Assembly: GCF_003350475.1 (NCBI RefSeq)
Contig: NZ_QQAV01000009.1
Location: 1-64,000, forward strand
Reading direction: 5' to 3'
From: Pseudacidovorax intermedius
Lineage (GTDB): Bacteria > Pseudomonadota > Gammaproteobacteria > Burkholderiales > Burkholderiaceae_C
Length of the DNA: 64,000 bases
Shown here: one piece after another, positions 36,809 through 45,576 of the stretch
Layout: every line of letters starts with the position of its first letter
How positions within the stretch are numbered: position 1 is the stretch's first letter
Position numbers and translations under genes: made by a program
Notes under the pieces: model-generated
The model's input: the letters and a program-made list of their open reading frames with translations, nothing else
What the model was told of the DNA's origin: nothing
Database searches by the model: none

Positions 36809-37771
36809 CTAGAGCGGGCCGCCTGCCGAACGGCCGTCCGGCCACGCCAGCGACAACGTACTTCGGAACACCCGTGCCTCCCGCGTCACTGGATCATCGA
36901 AGGCGATACCGCGCGCCAGCAGCCGCAGCGGGTTCTGCCAGTCGTCCGCCCCTTCCGGCCGCAGCACCGGATAGATGCCGTCGCCCACGATCGGCATGCC
37001 CAGCGCCTCGCAGTGCGCGCGCAGCTGGTGCTTGCGGCCGGTGTGCGGCGCCAGGTCGAGCAGGGCGACGTCGCCGCGCAGCTCGCGCAGGGCGATGGCG
37101 GTCTCGGCGTTGGGCTCGCCGGCCACCGTCTCGCTGCGCATGAAGACGTCGGCCAGCCGGCTGCGGTAGACCGCCGGCAGCGGCGCCGGGGGCGGCCAGT
37201 GAACGATGGCCTCGTACTGCTTGCGCACCGCCCGTTCGGCGAACAGCCGCTGATAGGCGCCCCGCGTGGCCGGCTGCACGCTGAAGACCACCAGCCCGGC
37301 GGTCTCGCGGTCGATGCGGTGGATGGGCACCAGCGTGTCCAGGCCCAGGCGCTGCTTCAGGCGCACCAGCAGCGTCTCGCGCACATGGCGGCCGCTGGGC
37401 ATCACGGGCAGGAAGTGCGGCTTGTCGGCCACCACCAGTTGCTCGTCCTGGAAGAGCACCGTCTCCTGGAAGGGCACGGGCGCCTCCTCGGCCCATTCGC
37501 GGTAGTACCAGACACGCAGGTCCTTGCGGTAGGCCGTGTGTGCAGCAAGCGGGCTGCCGTCGCCCGCCACCACGCGGCCGGCGGCCATGCGGGCCTGCCA
37601 GTCGGCACGCGTCACCATCGGAAAGCGTTCGGCCAGGAAGTCCAGCACCGTCGCCCAGCCGCCGGGCGGCAGCGCCACGCAGCTCGGGCCCAGGCCGCCG
37701 TCCACCGGCAGCGGGCGGGGCTGGGCGGCTCGGCGGGCGCTGCCGGATTTGCGGGCGGGGCGGTCGGACAT
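36809..37771 (-). CDS. RluA family pseudouridine synthase
   Basis: The 320-residue enzyme isomerises uridine in rRNA or tRNA. The catalytic aspartate is in PIHRIDRETAGLVVF. The TGRKHQLRAHCEALG motif near the C-terminus is typical of the RluA/RsuA fold. There is no clear S4 domain. The exact RNA target is not readable. ATG 37771 gives a basic N-terminus, usual for these proteins. Confidence 0.9.
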   Translation of the reverse strand: MSDRPARKSGSARRAAQPRPLPVDGGLGPSCVALPPGGWATVLDFLAERFPMVTRADWQARMAAGRVVAGDGSPLAAHTAYRKDLRVWYYREWAEEAPVPFQETVLFQDEQLVVADKPHFLPVMPSGRHVRETLLVRLKQRLGLDTLVPIHRIDRETAGLVVFSVQPATRGAYQRLFAERAVRKQYEAIVHWPPPAPLPAVYRSRLADVFMRSETVAGEPNAETAIALRELRGDVALLDLAPHTGRKHQLRAHCEALGMPIVGDGIYPVLRPEGADDWQNPLRLLARGIAFDDPVTREARVFRSTLSLAWPDGRSAGGPL

Positions 37772-37931
37772 GGGCGGAGATTGTCGTGATGGGGCAGGCC
37801 AGCCCAAGGAAACGGCCCCGCGCGGCTGAAACGCGTTCGCGGCGCCTGCGCCTGGAAATATCGAGGTGTCGGCTGCCGGCGCACACGACGTGTGGCGCGC
37901 GGTCGCCTCGCCGCAGGTCGGCCGCCCGCCC

Positions 37932-39425
37932 TCAGCGCGCCGGCGGCGCGGCCTGCAGCACCTTGGCCGCAAGATCCTCGTAGTTCTCGCCCAGGTGATG
38001 GCCGCCTGGCATGGGCAGCACCTTCGCCTGAGTCGCGTCCAGTCGAGGGCAGAGCGAGTCGGCCTTCTCCTCGGTGCCGTACACGCACAGCGTGAGGCCT
38101 GCCGGCAGGCGCTTCGCCTCGGGCGCGATGGGCTGGTCGCCGGACTTGCCGATCCAGTTGCTCACATGGAATTCGAAGGCCGCCTTCTCGCCAGGGCCCA
38201 GCAGGCCCAGCAGCTTGACGCTGGCGCGGGTGCGCTCGGGCAGGCGGTTGTAGGCGAAGGGCAGCACGTCGGCGCCCTGCGAGTAGCCCAGCAGCAGCAC
38301 CTCGCTGCGGCCCCAGCGGGCGGCGTAGTAGCGGATCAGCCGGTCCAGGTCGGCGGCCACACCCTCGGGCGTACGGCGGGTCCAGAAGTAGCGCAGCGAA
38401 TCCAGGCCGGCGACGGGAATGCCGTCCTTCGCCAGGGCGGCGGCCAGGCGCTTGTCGATGCTGGCCCAGCCGCCGTCGCCCGACACCAGCACGGCGAAGC
38501 GCTTGCCGGCGCCCTGCACCGGCACCTCGGTCACGGGCAGGTCCGACAGCTGGCTGGGCGGCAGGGCGAGGCCGGCGCGCTTCGCGGCCAACTGCGCGAA
38601 GGCGGCGTCGAAGCCGGGCGGTGGCGCGTCGGCCGAATTGGCTGCGGCGGGCGCGACCCAGCGGGCGTTGGGCACCTGGGCGGTGAACGCGGCGGGCGCC
38701 TGCGGGCCCGCAGCGCAGGCTGCCGCATGCGGGGCGGCGCCCATGGCCGTCCAGGCGCCGGCCAGGCGCTTGGCGGGTTGCAGGTCGAAGGCGGGCTCCA
38801 GCGGCCGCAGCGTCTGCACAGGCCGGCCGAGCTGCGCGGATTCGCCAGCGACGGGCCGGCTCCGGAAGTTCTCGTCGCCGCACATCGGCAGCGGCAGGGC
38901 CACTCGCGGGCAGAAGTCCAGCGACAGCGCGCCGGTGTAGGTGTCGGCGGGCGACTGCGCGAGCAGGCCGTAGGCCAGCGCACCGGCCTGGCCGGTGCCG
39001 ACCAGGATCGGCTCGATGTACGTGGGCAGCTTCTCGCCGGCCTGCACGAAGCGCGCGAAGTTCTCCAGCGCGCCGGGGCCGTGCACGCACTGCTGGCTGA
39101 CCGCCGCGAGGCTGCGGTAGAAGCCCAGGCCGGGCACGGCGATGACCATGGCGCCCTGGGCGGTCATGGCCTGTACCAGGCGCAGGTCGCGCGCAGTGGG
39201 CGCGTCGCTGCCGGTCAGCAGCACCACGAACTGCTGCACGGCACCGGCGGGGCGGTACAGAGGCACGTCCTTGAAGATCTCGCGCGTGATGCGCTTGGCC
39301 GGCTGGGGCAGGGCGGCCGCGCCGGCCACGGGGGCGGCGGGCTGGGCGATGGCGGCGCAGGCCAGCAACAGGCCCGAGGCGCCGGCCACCAGGGTGCGGC
39401 GCAAAAAGGAGGTCGGCAATGTCAT
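37932..39425 (-). CDS. acvB: AcvB/VirJ-type serine hydrolase (lysyl-phosphatidylglycerol hydrolase)
   Basis: This is a 497-residue exported protein with signal peptide (MTLPTSFLRRTLVAGASGLL...). It has two alpha/beta-hydrolase-like halves; the C-terminal VirJ-type half has the nucleophile elbow LLGYSQGADV and a His near the end (PGGHHLGENY). Agrobacterium AcvB is known to hydrolyse lysyl-phosphatidylglycerol in the periplasm. The gene follows mprF, which makes that lipid, by 31 nt. Together they would set the level of cationic lipid. The function is by family and context. Confidence 0.88.
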   Translation of the reverse strand: MTLPTSFLRRTLVAGASGLLLACAAIAQPAAPVAGAAALPQPAKRITREIFKDVPLYRPAGAVQQFVVLLTGSDAPTARDLRLVQAMTAQGAMVIAVPGLGFYRSLAAVSQQCVHGPGALENFARFVQAGEKLPTYIEPILVGTGQAGALAYGLLAQSPADTYTGALSLDFCPRVALPLPMCGDENFRSRPVAGESAQLGRPVQTLRPLEPAFDLQPAKRLAGAWTAMGAAPHAAACAAGPQAPAAFTAQVPNARWVAPAAANSADAPPPGFDAAFAQLAAKRAGLALPPSQLSDLPVTEVPVQGAGKRFAVLVSGDGGWASIDKRLAAALAKDGIPVAGLDSLRYFWTRRTPEGVAADLDRLIRYYAARWGRSEVLLLGYSQGADVLPFAYNRLPERTRASVKLLGLLGPGEKAAFEFHVSNWIGKSGDQPIAPEAKRLPAGLTLCVYGTEEKADSLCPRLDATQAKVLPMPGGHHLGENYEDLAAKVLQAAPPAR

Positions 39426-39456
39426 GCGAGGGAAGTCGAAAGCGGGCAGCGCGGCG

Positions 39457-42072
39457 TCACTTGCCGATCACGCCCTTGGTGCCGCCGCCGATCAGCGCGG
39501 CCAAGTCCAGCAGCACCCACAGCGGTGCCACGCCGCCGGGCGCGGCCAGGTAGCGGGGCTCCCAGACGGGCTCGAACTTGTCCTTGAAGCTGCGCAGCCC
39601 GCGGAAGTTGTAGAAGCGCTCGCCATGCTCGTAGAGCAGACGGCCCAGCCGCTGCCAGCGCGGCGCATGGCGGCGCTCGGCCATGCCGGCCATGGGCGCC
39701 ATGCCCAGCGCAAAGCGCTGGAAGCCGCGGTCCTTCAGGTGCAGCAGCACCTTGGCGAACAGGAAGTCCATGGTGCCGGGCGGCGCATCGGGCAGGTGGC
39801 GCATCAGGTCGACGGCGGCCTCTTCGGCCGGCGCGGTGACCAGCAGGTTGGCGAAGGCCAGGATGCGGCCCTCGCGCCGGGCCACGGCCACCGGCAGGCG
39901 GCGTAGGTAGTCCTCGTCGAAGCGGCCGACCGAGAAGCCCTTCTCGCGCGTCTTCTGGCGCGAAAGCCAGGCGTCCGACACGGCGCGCAACTCGGGCAGG
40001 GCCGCTTCCAGCGCCTCGCCCTCGATCACCTCGAACACCAGGCCCTCGCGCTCGCCGCGGTTCATGCCCGAGCGAAGGTTGGCGCGCTTGGCGCCCTTGA
40101 GGTCGAACCCGGGCAGCTCGATGTGCGCATGCTCGCCCAGCTTGAAGGCCTGCAGGCCGCAGTCCAGGTACAGCGGCAGGCTGGCCGGGCGCACCTGGTA
40201 GAAGGCCGGCCGCCCGCCGTGGGTGCGGGCCATCTCGACGAAGCGCCAGGCCAGCTCGGCCCATTCGGCCTTGTCGCCGGCCGGGCCGTACAGCGCGATC
40301 CAGGAGCGGTTCTGCTTGCCGTACATCAGGAAGCTGCGACCCGAGGGCGAGAACAGCAGATGCTTGTCGCCGGTGAGCGCGAAGCAGGCGTCGGCGCGCG
40401 GATTGGCGGCCACGATGGCGGCGGCGCGGTCCAGGTCCTCCGTGGTGGGTGCCGCCGCCTGGCCCACGGGCGGGCGCAGCAGCTGCCACAGGCCATAGGC
40501 CATGCCGGCCAGCGCCACGCCCAGCAGCGCGCGCAGCGAGCGCGGCGCCTGCGCGTCCAGCTCGAACTGCCACCACAGGCGGTGGGTGTAGGCCACTTCC
40601 TGGTAGGCGAAAAAGAGCAGCCACAGCGAGCCCGCCAGCACCGCGCCCAGACCGATCAGCCAGCCGGGCTCCAGCCGCATCGACAGCAGGGAGGAGCGGC
40701 GGTCGAACTGCTTGCGCGAGACGACCAGCAGCACCGCCAGCGTGGCCAGCAGGCCGGCCTCGTGCAGCGCGATGCCCTTGGGCAGGGCCAGCACCGCCGA
40801 AACGACGGCGAGCACCAGCGCGGCCCACCACGCGGCATCGAGCCGGTGGAACAGTCCCCGCGCCACCAGCAGCAGGCCCAGCCCGGCCACGCTGCCCAGG
40901 AAGTGCGAGGCCTCCACCAGCGGCAGCGGCACATTGAGCGTGGCCAGCATCTCGCGCGCGTCCTCGGTGAAGGGCGTCACGCCCGAAGCGATGAGCCACA
41001 GCCCCGCCACCAGCGTCAGCGCCGCGAGCAGCCGCGGGCTCAGCCGCGTGGCCGCCCGCGCGATGGGCGTGCCCACGCCGCTCTTGAGTTCCCAGCCCAG
41101 CACCAGGGCGGTGGCCGCCACCAGCGGCACGATGTAGTAGATGCCGCGGTAGAGCACCAGCGCGGCTAGCATCGAGTCGGCCGGCACGTCGTTGCGGGTG
41201 GCCATCAGCATCACCGCCTCGAACACGCCCACGCCGCCGGGCACGTGGCTGATGATGCCGGCCACGATGGCGATGGCATAGAAGGCGGTGAAGGCCGGCA
41301 GGTCGATGCGCTCGCCCGGCAGGAGGAACCAGAGGGCCGCCGCCGAGGCCGTCAGCTCGAAGGCCGAGATGACCAGCTGCCGCACCGCCAGGCCCGCCGG
41401 CGGCAGCCGCAGCCGCCAGCGCCCGGCGATCTGCAGGTTGCGCTGGCGCCGGCACAGCGCCAGGAACACGCCCACGCCCACCAGCAGCAGGCCCGAGCCC
41501 AACTGGAGCAGTTCTGGCGGCAGGCCGACCAGCCCCGCCACCTCGGGCGCGCCCCACAGCAGCGCCACCGCGCCGAAGGCGGTGATGCCCAGGCCGAAGG
41601 CCGCGGCGTTGAACACCACCACCTGCGCCACCTGGTGCGCCTTGAGCCCGGCCGCCGTGTACAGCCGGGTGCGTACCGCCCCGCCCGTCAGCGGGCCCAG
41701 GCCGATGGTGTTGGACAGCGCATAGGCCGTGAAAGAGGTCAGCAGCACCGTGCCCCGGTTCACCCGGGCATGGGCATAGGCCAGGGCCGAGAAGTCGTAG
41801 CCCGACAGGATGAGGTAGCTGGCGGCGGTGGCCATCAGCGCCAGCACGATGTCCAGCTCGTGCGTGCCCGCGATGGCCTTCATCACGTCGTCGTAGCGCA
41901 CCTCGCCGGCCAGGCCGTGCAGCGCGGCGGCGAGCAGCAGGCACAGGAGCAGGGCGGCTGCGGCGATCAGCCAGGGTTTGAGTCGCTGCCAGCCGAGGGC
42001 GACGGCCTCTGTAGGAACAGGGCTCGTCGCGGGTGGCGCATGGTCGGGGGAGGAATGGGAAAGCTCGGTCAC
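39457..42072 (-). CDS. mprF: phosphatidylglycerol lysyltransferase/flippase MprF
   Basis: The approximately 871-residue protein has an N-terminal membrane region of about 14 helices (residues 30-540) that includes the flippase domain. A C-terminal GNAT-like DUF2156 synthase domain (about 560-870; DACFALTGDKHLLFSPSG, then RSGMNRGEREG) transfers lysine from tRNA to phosphatidylglycerol. The result is a less negative membrane, which often confers peptide resistance and acid tolerance. The GTG at 42072 is chosen because upstream sequence is non-coding; no strong ribosome site is seen. It is divergent from the malonate operon and heads the mprF-acvB operon. Confidence 0.92.
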   Translation of the reverse strand: MTELSHSSPDHAPPATSPVPTEAVALGWQRLKPWLIAAAALLLCLLLAAALHGLAGEVRYDDVMKAIAGTHELDIVLALMATAASYLILSGYDFSALAYAHARVNRGTVLLTSFTAYALSNTIGLGPLTGGAVRTRLYTAAGLKAHQVAQVVVFNAAAFGLGITAFGAVALLWGAPEVAGLVGLPPELLQLGSGLLLVGVGVFLALCRRQRNLQIAGRWRLRLPPAGLAVRQLVISAFELTASAAALWFLLPGERIDLPAFTAFYAIAIVAGIISHVPGGVGVFEAVMLMATRNDVPADSMLAALVLYRGIYYIVPLVAATALVLGWELKSGVGTPIARAATRLSPRLLAALTLVAGLWLIASGVTPFTEDAREMLATLNVPLPLVEASHFLGSVAGLGLLLVARGLFHRLDAAWWAALVLAVVSAVLALPKGIALHEAGLLATLAVLLVVSRKQFDRRSSLLSMRLEPGWLIGLGAVLAGSLWLLFFAYQEVAYTHRLWWQFELDAQAPRSLRALLGVALAGMAYGLWQLLRPPVGQAAAPTTEDLDRAAAIVAANPRADACFALTGDKHLLFSPSGRSFLMYGKQNRSWIALYGPAGDKAEWAELAWRFVEMARTHGGRPAFYQVRPASLPLYLDCGLQAFKLGEHAHIELPGFDLKGAKRANLRSGMNRGEREGLVFEVIEGEALEAALPELRAVSDAWLSRQKTREKGFSVGRFDEDYLRRLPVAVARREGRILAFANLLVTAPAEEAAVDLMRHLPDAPPGTMDFLFAKVLLHLKDRGFQRFALGMAPMAGMAERRHAPRWQRLGRLLYEHGERFYNFRGLRSFKDKFEPVWEPRYLAAPGGVAPLWVLLDLAALIGGGTKGVIGK

Positions 42073-42173
42073 GGTGTACAAACAGGGTGCCAGGCGGCAT
42101 GCGCCGTCGGCCTCAAGCCACAACGCAGGCCCTGGCCCATGCGTTGGCCCGGCCCCGAAATTTTGTCGATTCC

Positions 42174-43646
42174 ATGACCAAAACTCCCCCAGACTGGCTG
42201 TCCAAGGGTGTCTCGCTGCTGCGCCCCGGCGCGTCGGCGGGGGGCTCGACCGCCGCCAAGCCGGCAGTGACCCCGACCCCGGCCGGCGATAACCGCCCGC
42301 CCCGCACCCTGACGGAGCGCATGGCCGCCACGCTGCGCCGCCATGGCGAGGCGCTGCCGCCCCGCGCGCTGCGTCGCATGCTCGAAGACCTCCAGGGCGT
42401 GACCGACAGCCGCACCAGCGAGGTCGAGGCCGGCCGCCGCGCCCACGCGGTCTTGACGGCCTACGAGGCACTGACGGCCGACGAGCGCCGCGATGTCTGG
42501 CTGCTGATGGCCGAATGCTTCGCCCCCGATGCCGCCAAACTGCGCACCGCGCGCGAGCAGTACGAGGCCACCGAGCCCGGCTCGCCCGAGCAGGCGCAGG
42601 CCGAGGCCAGGCTGCGTCGCGCCTCGGCCTCGCCCCGCGCCCGCCTGCTGCAGCGCTTCGCGATTCCGGAAGAGGGGCTGCGCTTCCTGGTCGGGCTGCG
42701 GGCCGAGCTGCTGCCGGTGGTGCGCAAGGACCGGCGCCTGGCCGCGCTGGACGCCGAGCTGGAGCAGCTGTTCTCGACCTGGTTCGACGTCGCCTTCCTC
42801 GACCTCAAGCGCATCAGCTGGGATTCGCCGGCCTCGCTGATCGAGAAGCTGATCGAGTACGAGGCGGTGCACGACATCAAGAGCTGGTCGGACGTCAAGA
42901 ACCGGCTGGACGACACCGACCGTCGCTGCTACGGCTTCTTCCACCCTCGGCTGCCGGGCGTGCCGCTGATCTTCGTGGAGGTGGCGCTGACCGACGCCAT
43001 CAGCGATGCCATTGCACCCTTGCTGGACGAGGCGGCCACCGCCACCCCGGCGCACAAGGCCTCGACCGCGATCTTCTATTCGATCAGCAACACCCAGACC
43101 GGGCTGCGGGGCGTGAGCTTCGGTGATTCGCTGATCAAGCGGGTGGTGGAGACGCTGCGCGAGGAATTCCCCAAGCTCAAGAACTTCGCGACGCTTTCGC
43201 CCATTCCCGGGCTGCGCCAGTGGCTGGGCGGCCAGGCCGCGGCCCTGCTGCCGCGACTGCCCGACAAGCAGGCCCAGGCGCTGGGCCGGCATCTGGGCAG
43301 CCTGCCGCCCACGGCCGACCGGCTGCTGGCGGCGCTGGACGATGCGCCTTCGCTGGGCGAGCGCTCCCCGCTGCGGCAGACGCTGCTGCACCTGGCGGCC
43401 GAGTACCTGGGGCGGGTCGGCCAGGATGGCAAGCCGGCGGACCCGGTGGCACGCTTCCACCTTGGCAACGGCGCGCGCGTCGAGCGGCTCAACTGGGCGG
43501 CCGACCTGTCGCCCAAGGGCGTCAAGCAGTCCTGGGGGCTGATGGTCAACTACCTGTACGACCTCAAGCGCCTGGACAAGCACCGCGCCCTGCTCGCAGA
43601 CGGCAAGGTGCCGGTGTCGGGCGACATCGAGGGGCTGCTGCTCTGA
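42174..43646 (+). CDS. malonyl-CoA decarboxylase
   Basis: The 490-residue enzyme converts malonyl-CoA to acetyl-CoA and CO2. It has an N-terminal helical domain (about 60-190) and a C-terminal GNAT-like catalytic domain. The landmark residues are FFHPRLPGVPLIFVEV, STAIFYSISNTQTGL and the final HLGNGARVERLNW and LMVNYLYDL. Catalytic Ser and His candidates lie in those motifs. It opens an operon with a binding protein, an enoyl-CoA hydratase-like protein and malonyl-CoA synthetase. Start ATG 42174 lies about 100 nt from divergent mprF. Confidence 0.94.
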   Translation: MTKTPPDWLSKGVSLLRPGASAGGSTAAKPAVTPTPAGDNRPPRTLTERMAATLRRHGEALPPRALRRMLEDLQGVTDSRTSEVEAGRRAHAVLTAYEALTADERRDVWLLMAECFAPDAAKLRTAREQYEATEPGSPEQAQAEARLRRASASPRARLLQRFAIPEEGLRFLVGLRAELLPVVRKDRRLAALDAELEQLFSTWFDVAFLDLKRISWDSPASLIEKLIEYEAVHDIKSWSDVKNRLDDTDRRCYGFFHPRLPGVPLIFVEVALTDAISDAIAPLLDEAATATPAHKASTAIFYSISNTQTGLRGVSFGDSLIKRVVETLREEFPKLKNFATLSPIPGLRQWLGGQAAALLPRLPDKQAQALGRHLGSLPPTADRLLAALDDAPSLGERSPLRQTLLHLAAEYLGRVGQDGKPADPVARFHLGNGARVERLNWAADLSPKGVKQSWGLMVNYLYDLKRLDKHRALLADGKVPVSGDIEGLLL

Positions 43647-43729
43647 GCCCCTGCTGAATCCCCGGGCCGATTCCATCCCACAAGCGCCGCCGGCCCCGGC
43701 GCATCCAAGACGAGAGACGGAGACAAGCC

Positions 43730-44719
43730 ATGACCCCCCAACCGATCCATCGGCGCAGCGTGCTGCGCCTGGCCGCGGCCGGTGCCGCCGCGGCCTGCGC
43801 CGGTGTGCGCGCCCAGACTTCCTGGCCCAGCCGGCCCGTGACGCTGGTCGTGCCCTTTCCGGCCGGCGGCGGCACCGACGCCTTCGCCCGGCCGCTGGCG
43901 GCGCAGTTCACCAAGACGACCGGCCACACGCTGGTGATCGACAACCGCGGCGGCGCGGGCGGCACCGTGGGCGCCAGCATCGCGGCCAAGGGCGCGCCCG
44001 ATGGGCACACGCTGTTCATGGGCGCGGTGCACCATGCCATCGCGCCGGCCATCTACCCGAAGCTGGACTACGACATCGAGCGTGATTTCGTGCCGCTGAT
44101 GTTGCTGGCCAATGTGCCGCAGGTGGTCGTCGTCAACCCGCGGCGCGTCACCCAGCCAGGCATCAAGGAATTCATCGCCTATGCCAAGCAGAACCCCGGC
44201 AAGCTCAACTACGCCTCGGCCGGGGCGGGCACCTCGCACCACCTGGCGGGCGAGCTCTTCAAGCTGCAGACGGGCACCTTCATCACGCACATCCCCTACC
44301 GCGGCGCCGGCCCCATGCTGCAGGACCTGATCGCCGGCAACGTGGACTGCGGCTTCGACGGCCTGGGCTCGTCGGCCCAGCACATCAAGGCCGGGCGCAT
44401 CAAGGCGCTGATGGTCTCGGGCGCGCAGCGCAACGCCGCCTTTCCCGACGTGCCGAGCGCCAGCGAGTCGGGCCTGCCCGACTACACCGTCACCACCTGG
44501 TACGGCCTGTGGGCGCCCAAGGGCACGCCGCCCGAGCTGGCGGCGCGCATCACGGAGGACATGCGCCGCACGCTGGCCGCCGACGAGCTCAAGACCATCT
44601 GGGCCAACAACGGCTCGGAGATTCCCAGCCTGACCGGCCCGGCCTATGGCCAGTTCGTCTCGGCCGAGGTCAAGCGCTGGGCGGCGGTGGTCAAGGCCTC
44701 GGGGGCCAAACTCGAATAG
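43730..44719 (+). CDS. tripartite tricarboxylate transporter (Bug) substrate-binding protein
   Basis: The 329-residue exported protein has a Tat-like signal (RRSVLRLAAAGAAAACA) and the Bug/TctC fold. VTLVVPFPAGGGTDAFAR forms the first ligand loop, and IDNRGGAGGTVGA follows. Bug proteins bind small carboxylates in the periplasm. In this operon the ligand may be malonate, which is inference. No TctA/TctB membrane genes are adjacent, as is common for Bug proteins. Confidence 0.92.
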   Translation: MTPQPIHRRSVLRLAAAGAAAACAGVRAQTSWPSRPVTLVVPFPAGGGTDAFARPLAAQFTKTTGHTLVIDNRGGAGGTVGASIAAKGAPDGHTLFMGAVHHAIAPAIYPKLDYDIERDFVPLMLLANVPQVVVVNPRRVTQPGIKEFIAYAKQNPGKLNYASAGAGTSHHLAGELFKLQTGTFITHIPYRGAGPMLQDLIAGNVDCGFDGLGSSAQHIKAGRIKALMVSGAQRNAAFPDVPSASESGLPDYTVTTWYGLWAPKGTPPELAARITEDMRRTLAADELKTIWANNGSEIPSLTGPAYGQFVSAEVKRWAAVVKASGAKLE

Positions 44720-44730
44720 ATTTGGCCTCC

Positions 44731-45507
44731 ATGAGCGACAAGAACGATGCCATCGACCTGGCGCGCGAAGGCGCCATCGCCACCCTGACGCTGCGCAATC
44801 CCGGCCGGCTCAACGCCATGACGCGCGGCATGTGGCACGGCCTGCGGGCCGCTGCCGAGGGGCTGGCGACCGACGCCAGCCTTCGCTGCGTGGTTGTGCG
44901 CGGGGAGGGCGGTGCCTTCTGCGCCGGCGGCGACATCTCCGAATACCCGGCCTTCCGCTACGACGTGGCGAGCCTGCGGCACTTCCACGAGGAGGAGGTC
45001 TGGGGCGCCCTGGCGGCGCTGCTGGCTTGCCCGGTGCCGCTGGTCGCGCAGATCGAGGGCGCCTGCATGGGGGCCGGGCTGGAGATCGCCAGCTGCTGCG
45101 ACATCCGCCTGGCGGGCGCCTCGGCCCGCTTCGGCGCGCCCATCGCGAAGCTGGGCTTTCCGATGGCGCCGCGCGAGGCCGCGCTGGTGCGCAGCCAGAT
45201 CGGCGATGCGCTGGCGCGCGACATGCTGCTGGCCGCCGGCCTGCATCCGGCGCAACGGCTGCTGACGGCGGGCTTTCTGCTCGACGTGCTGCCCGATGCC
45301 GAGGTGCCCGACGCCGCCTGGCGCCATGCGCAGCGCATCGCTGCCCTGGCGCCGCAGGCCGCTCGGCTGCACAAGGCCACCTTCCGCGCCCTGGCCGCGG
45401 GCGAGATGAAGCAGCTGCTGGCCGGCGCCTACGACTATGCCGACTCGGCCGAGCACCGCGAAGGCATCGATGCCTTTCTCGCCAAAAGGCCGCCCCGCTT
45501 CGGCTGA
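44731..45507 (+). CDS. enoyl-CoA hydratase/isomerase family protein
   Basis: The 258-residue crotonase-fold protein has the oxyanion-hole segments GGAFCAGGDISEY and IEGACMGAGLEIASCCDIR. The usual catalytic glutamates are partly replaced in this alignment, so the reaction (hydration, isomerisation or decarboxylation) is open. It starts 11 nt after the Bug gene and precedes malonyl-CoA synthetase, which suggests a role with malonyl- or related acyl-CoA. Confidence 0.88.
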   Translation: MSDKNDAIDLAREGAIATLTLRNPGRLNAMTRGMWHGLRAAAEGLATDASLRCVVVRGEGGAFCAGGDISEYPAFRYDVASLRHFHEEEVWGALAALLACPVPLVAQIEGACMGAGLEIASCCDIRLAGASARFGAPIAKLGFPMAPREAALVRSQIGDALARDMLLAAGLHPAQRLLTAGFLLDVLPDAEVPDAAWRHAQRIAALAPQAARLHKATFRALAAGEMKQLLAGAYDYADSAEHREGIDAFLAKRPPRFG

Positions 45508-45576
45508 ATCCGTGAATACTCGGCCCCTGTCCAAGAACCCCTCCCCATCCAACCGCTCCTTCGCCTTCCCCTCTTC

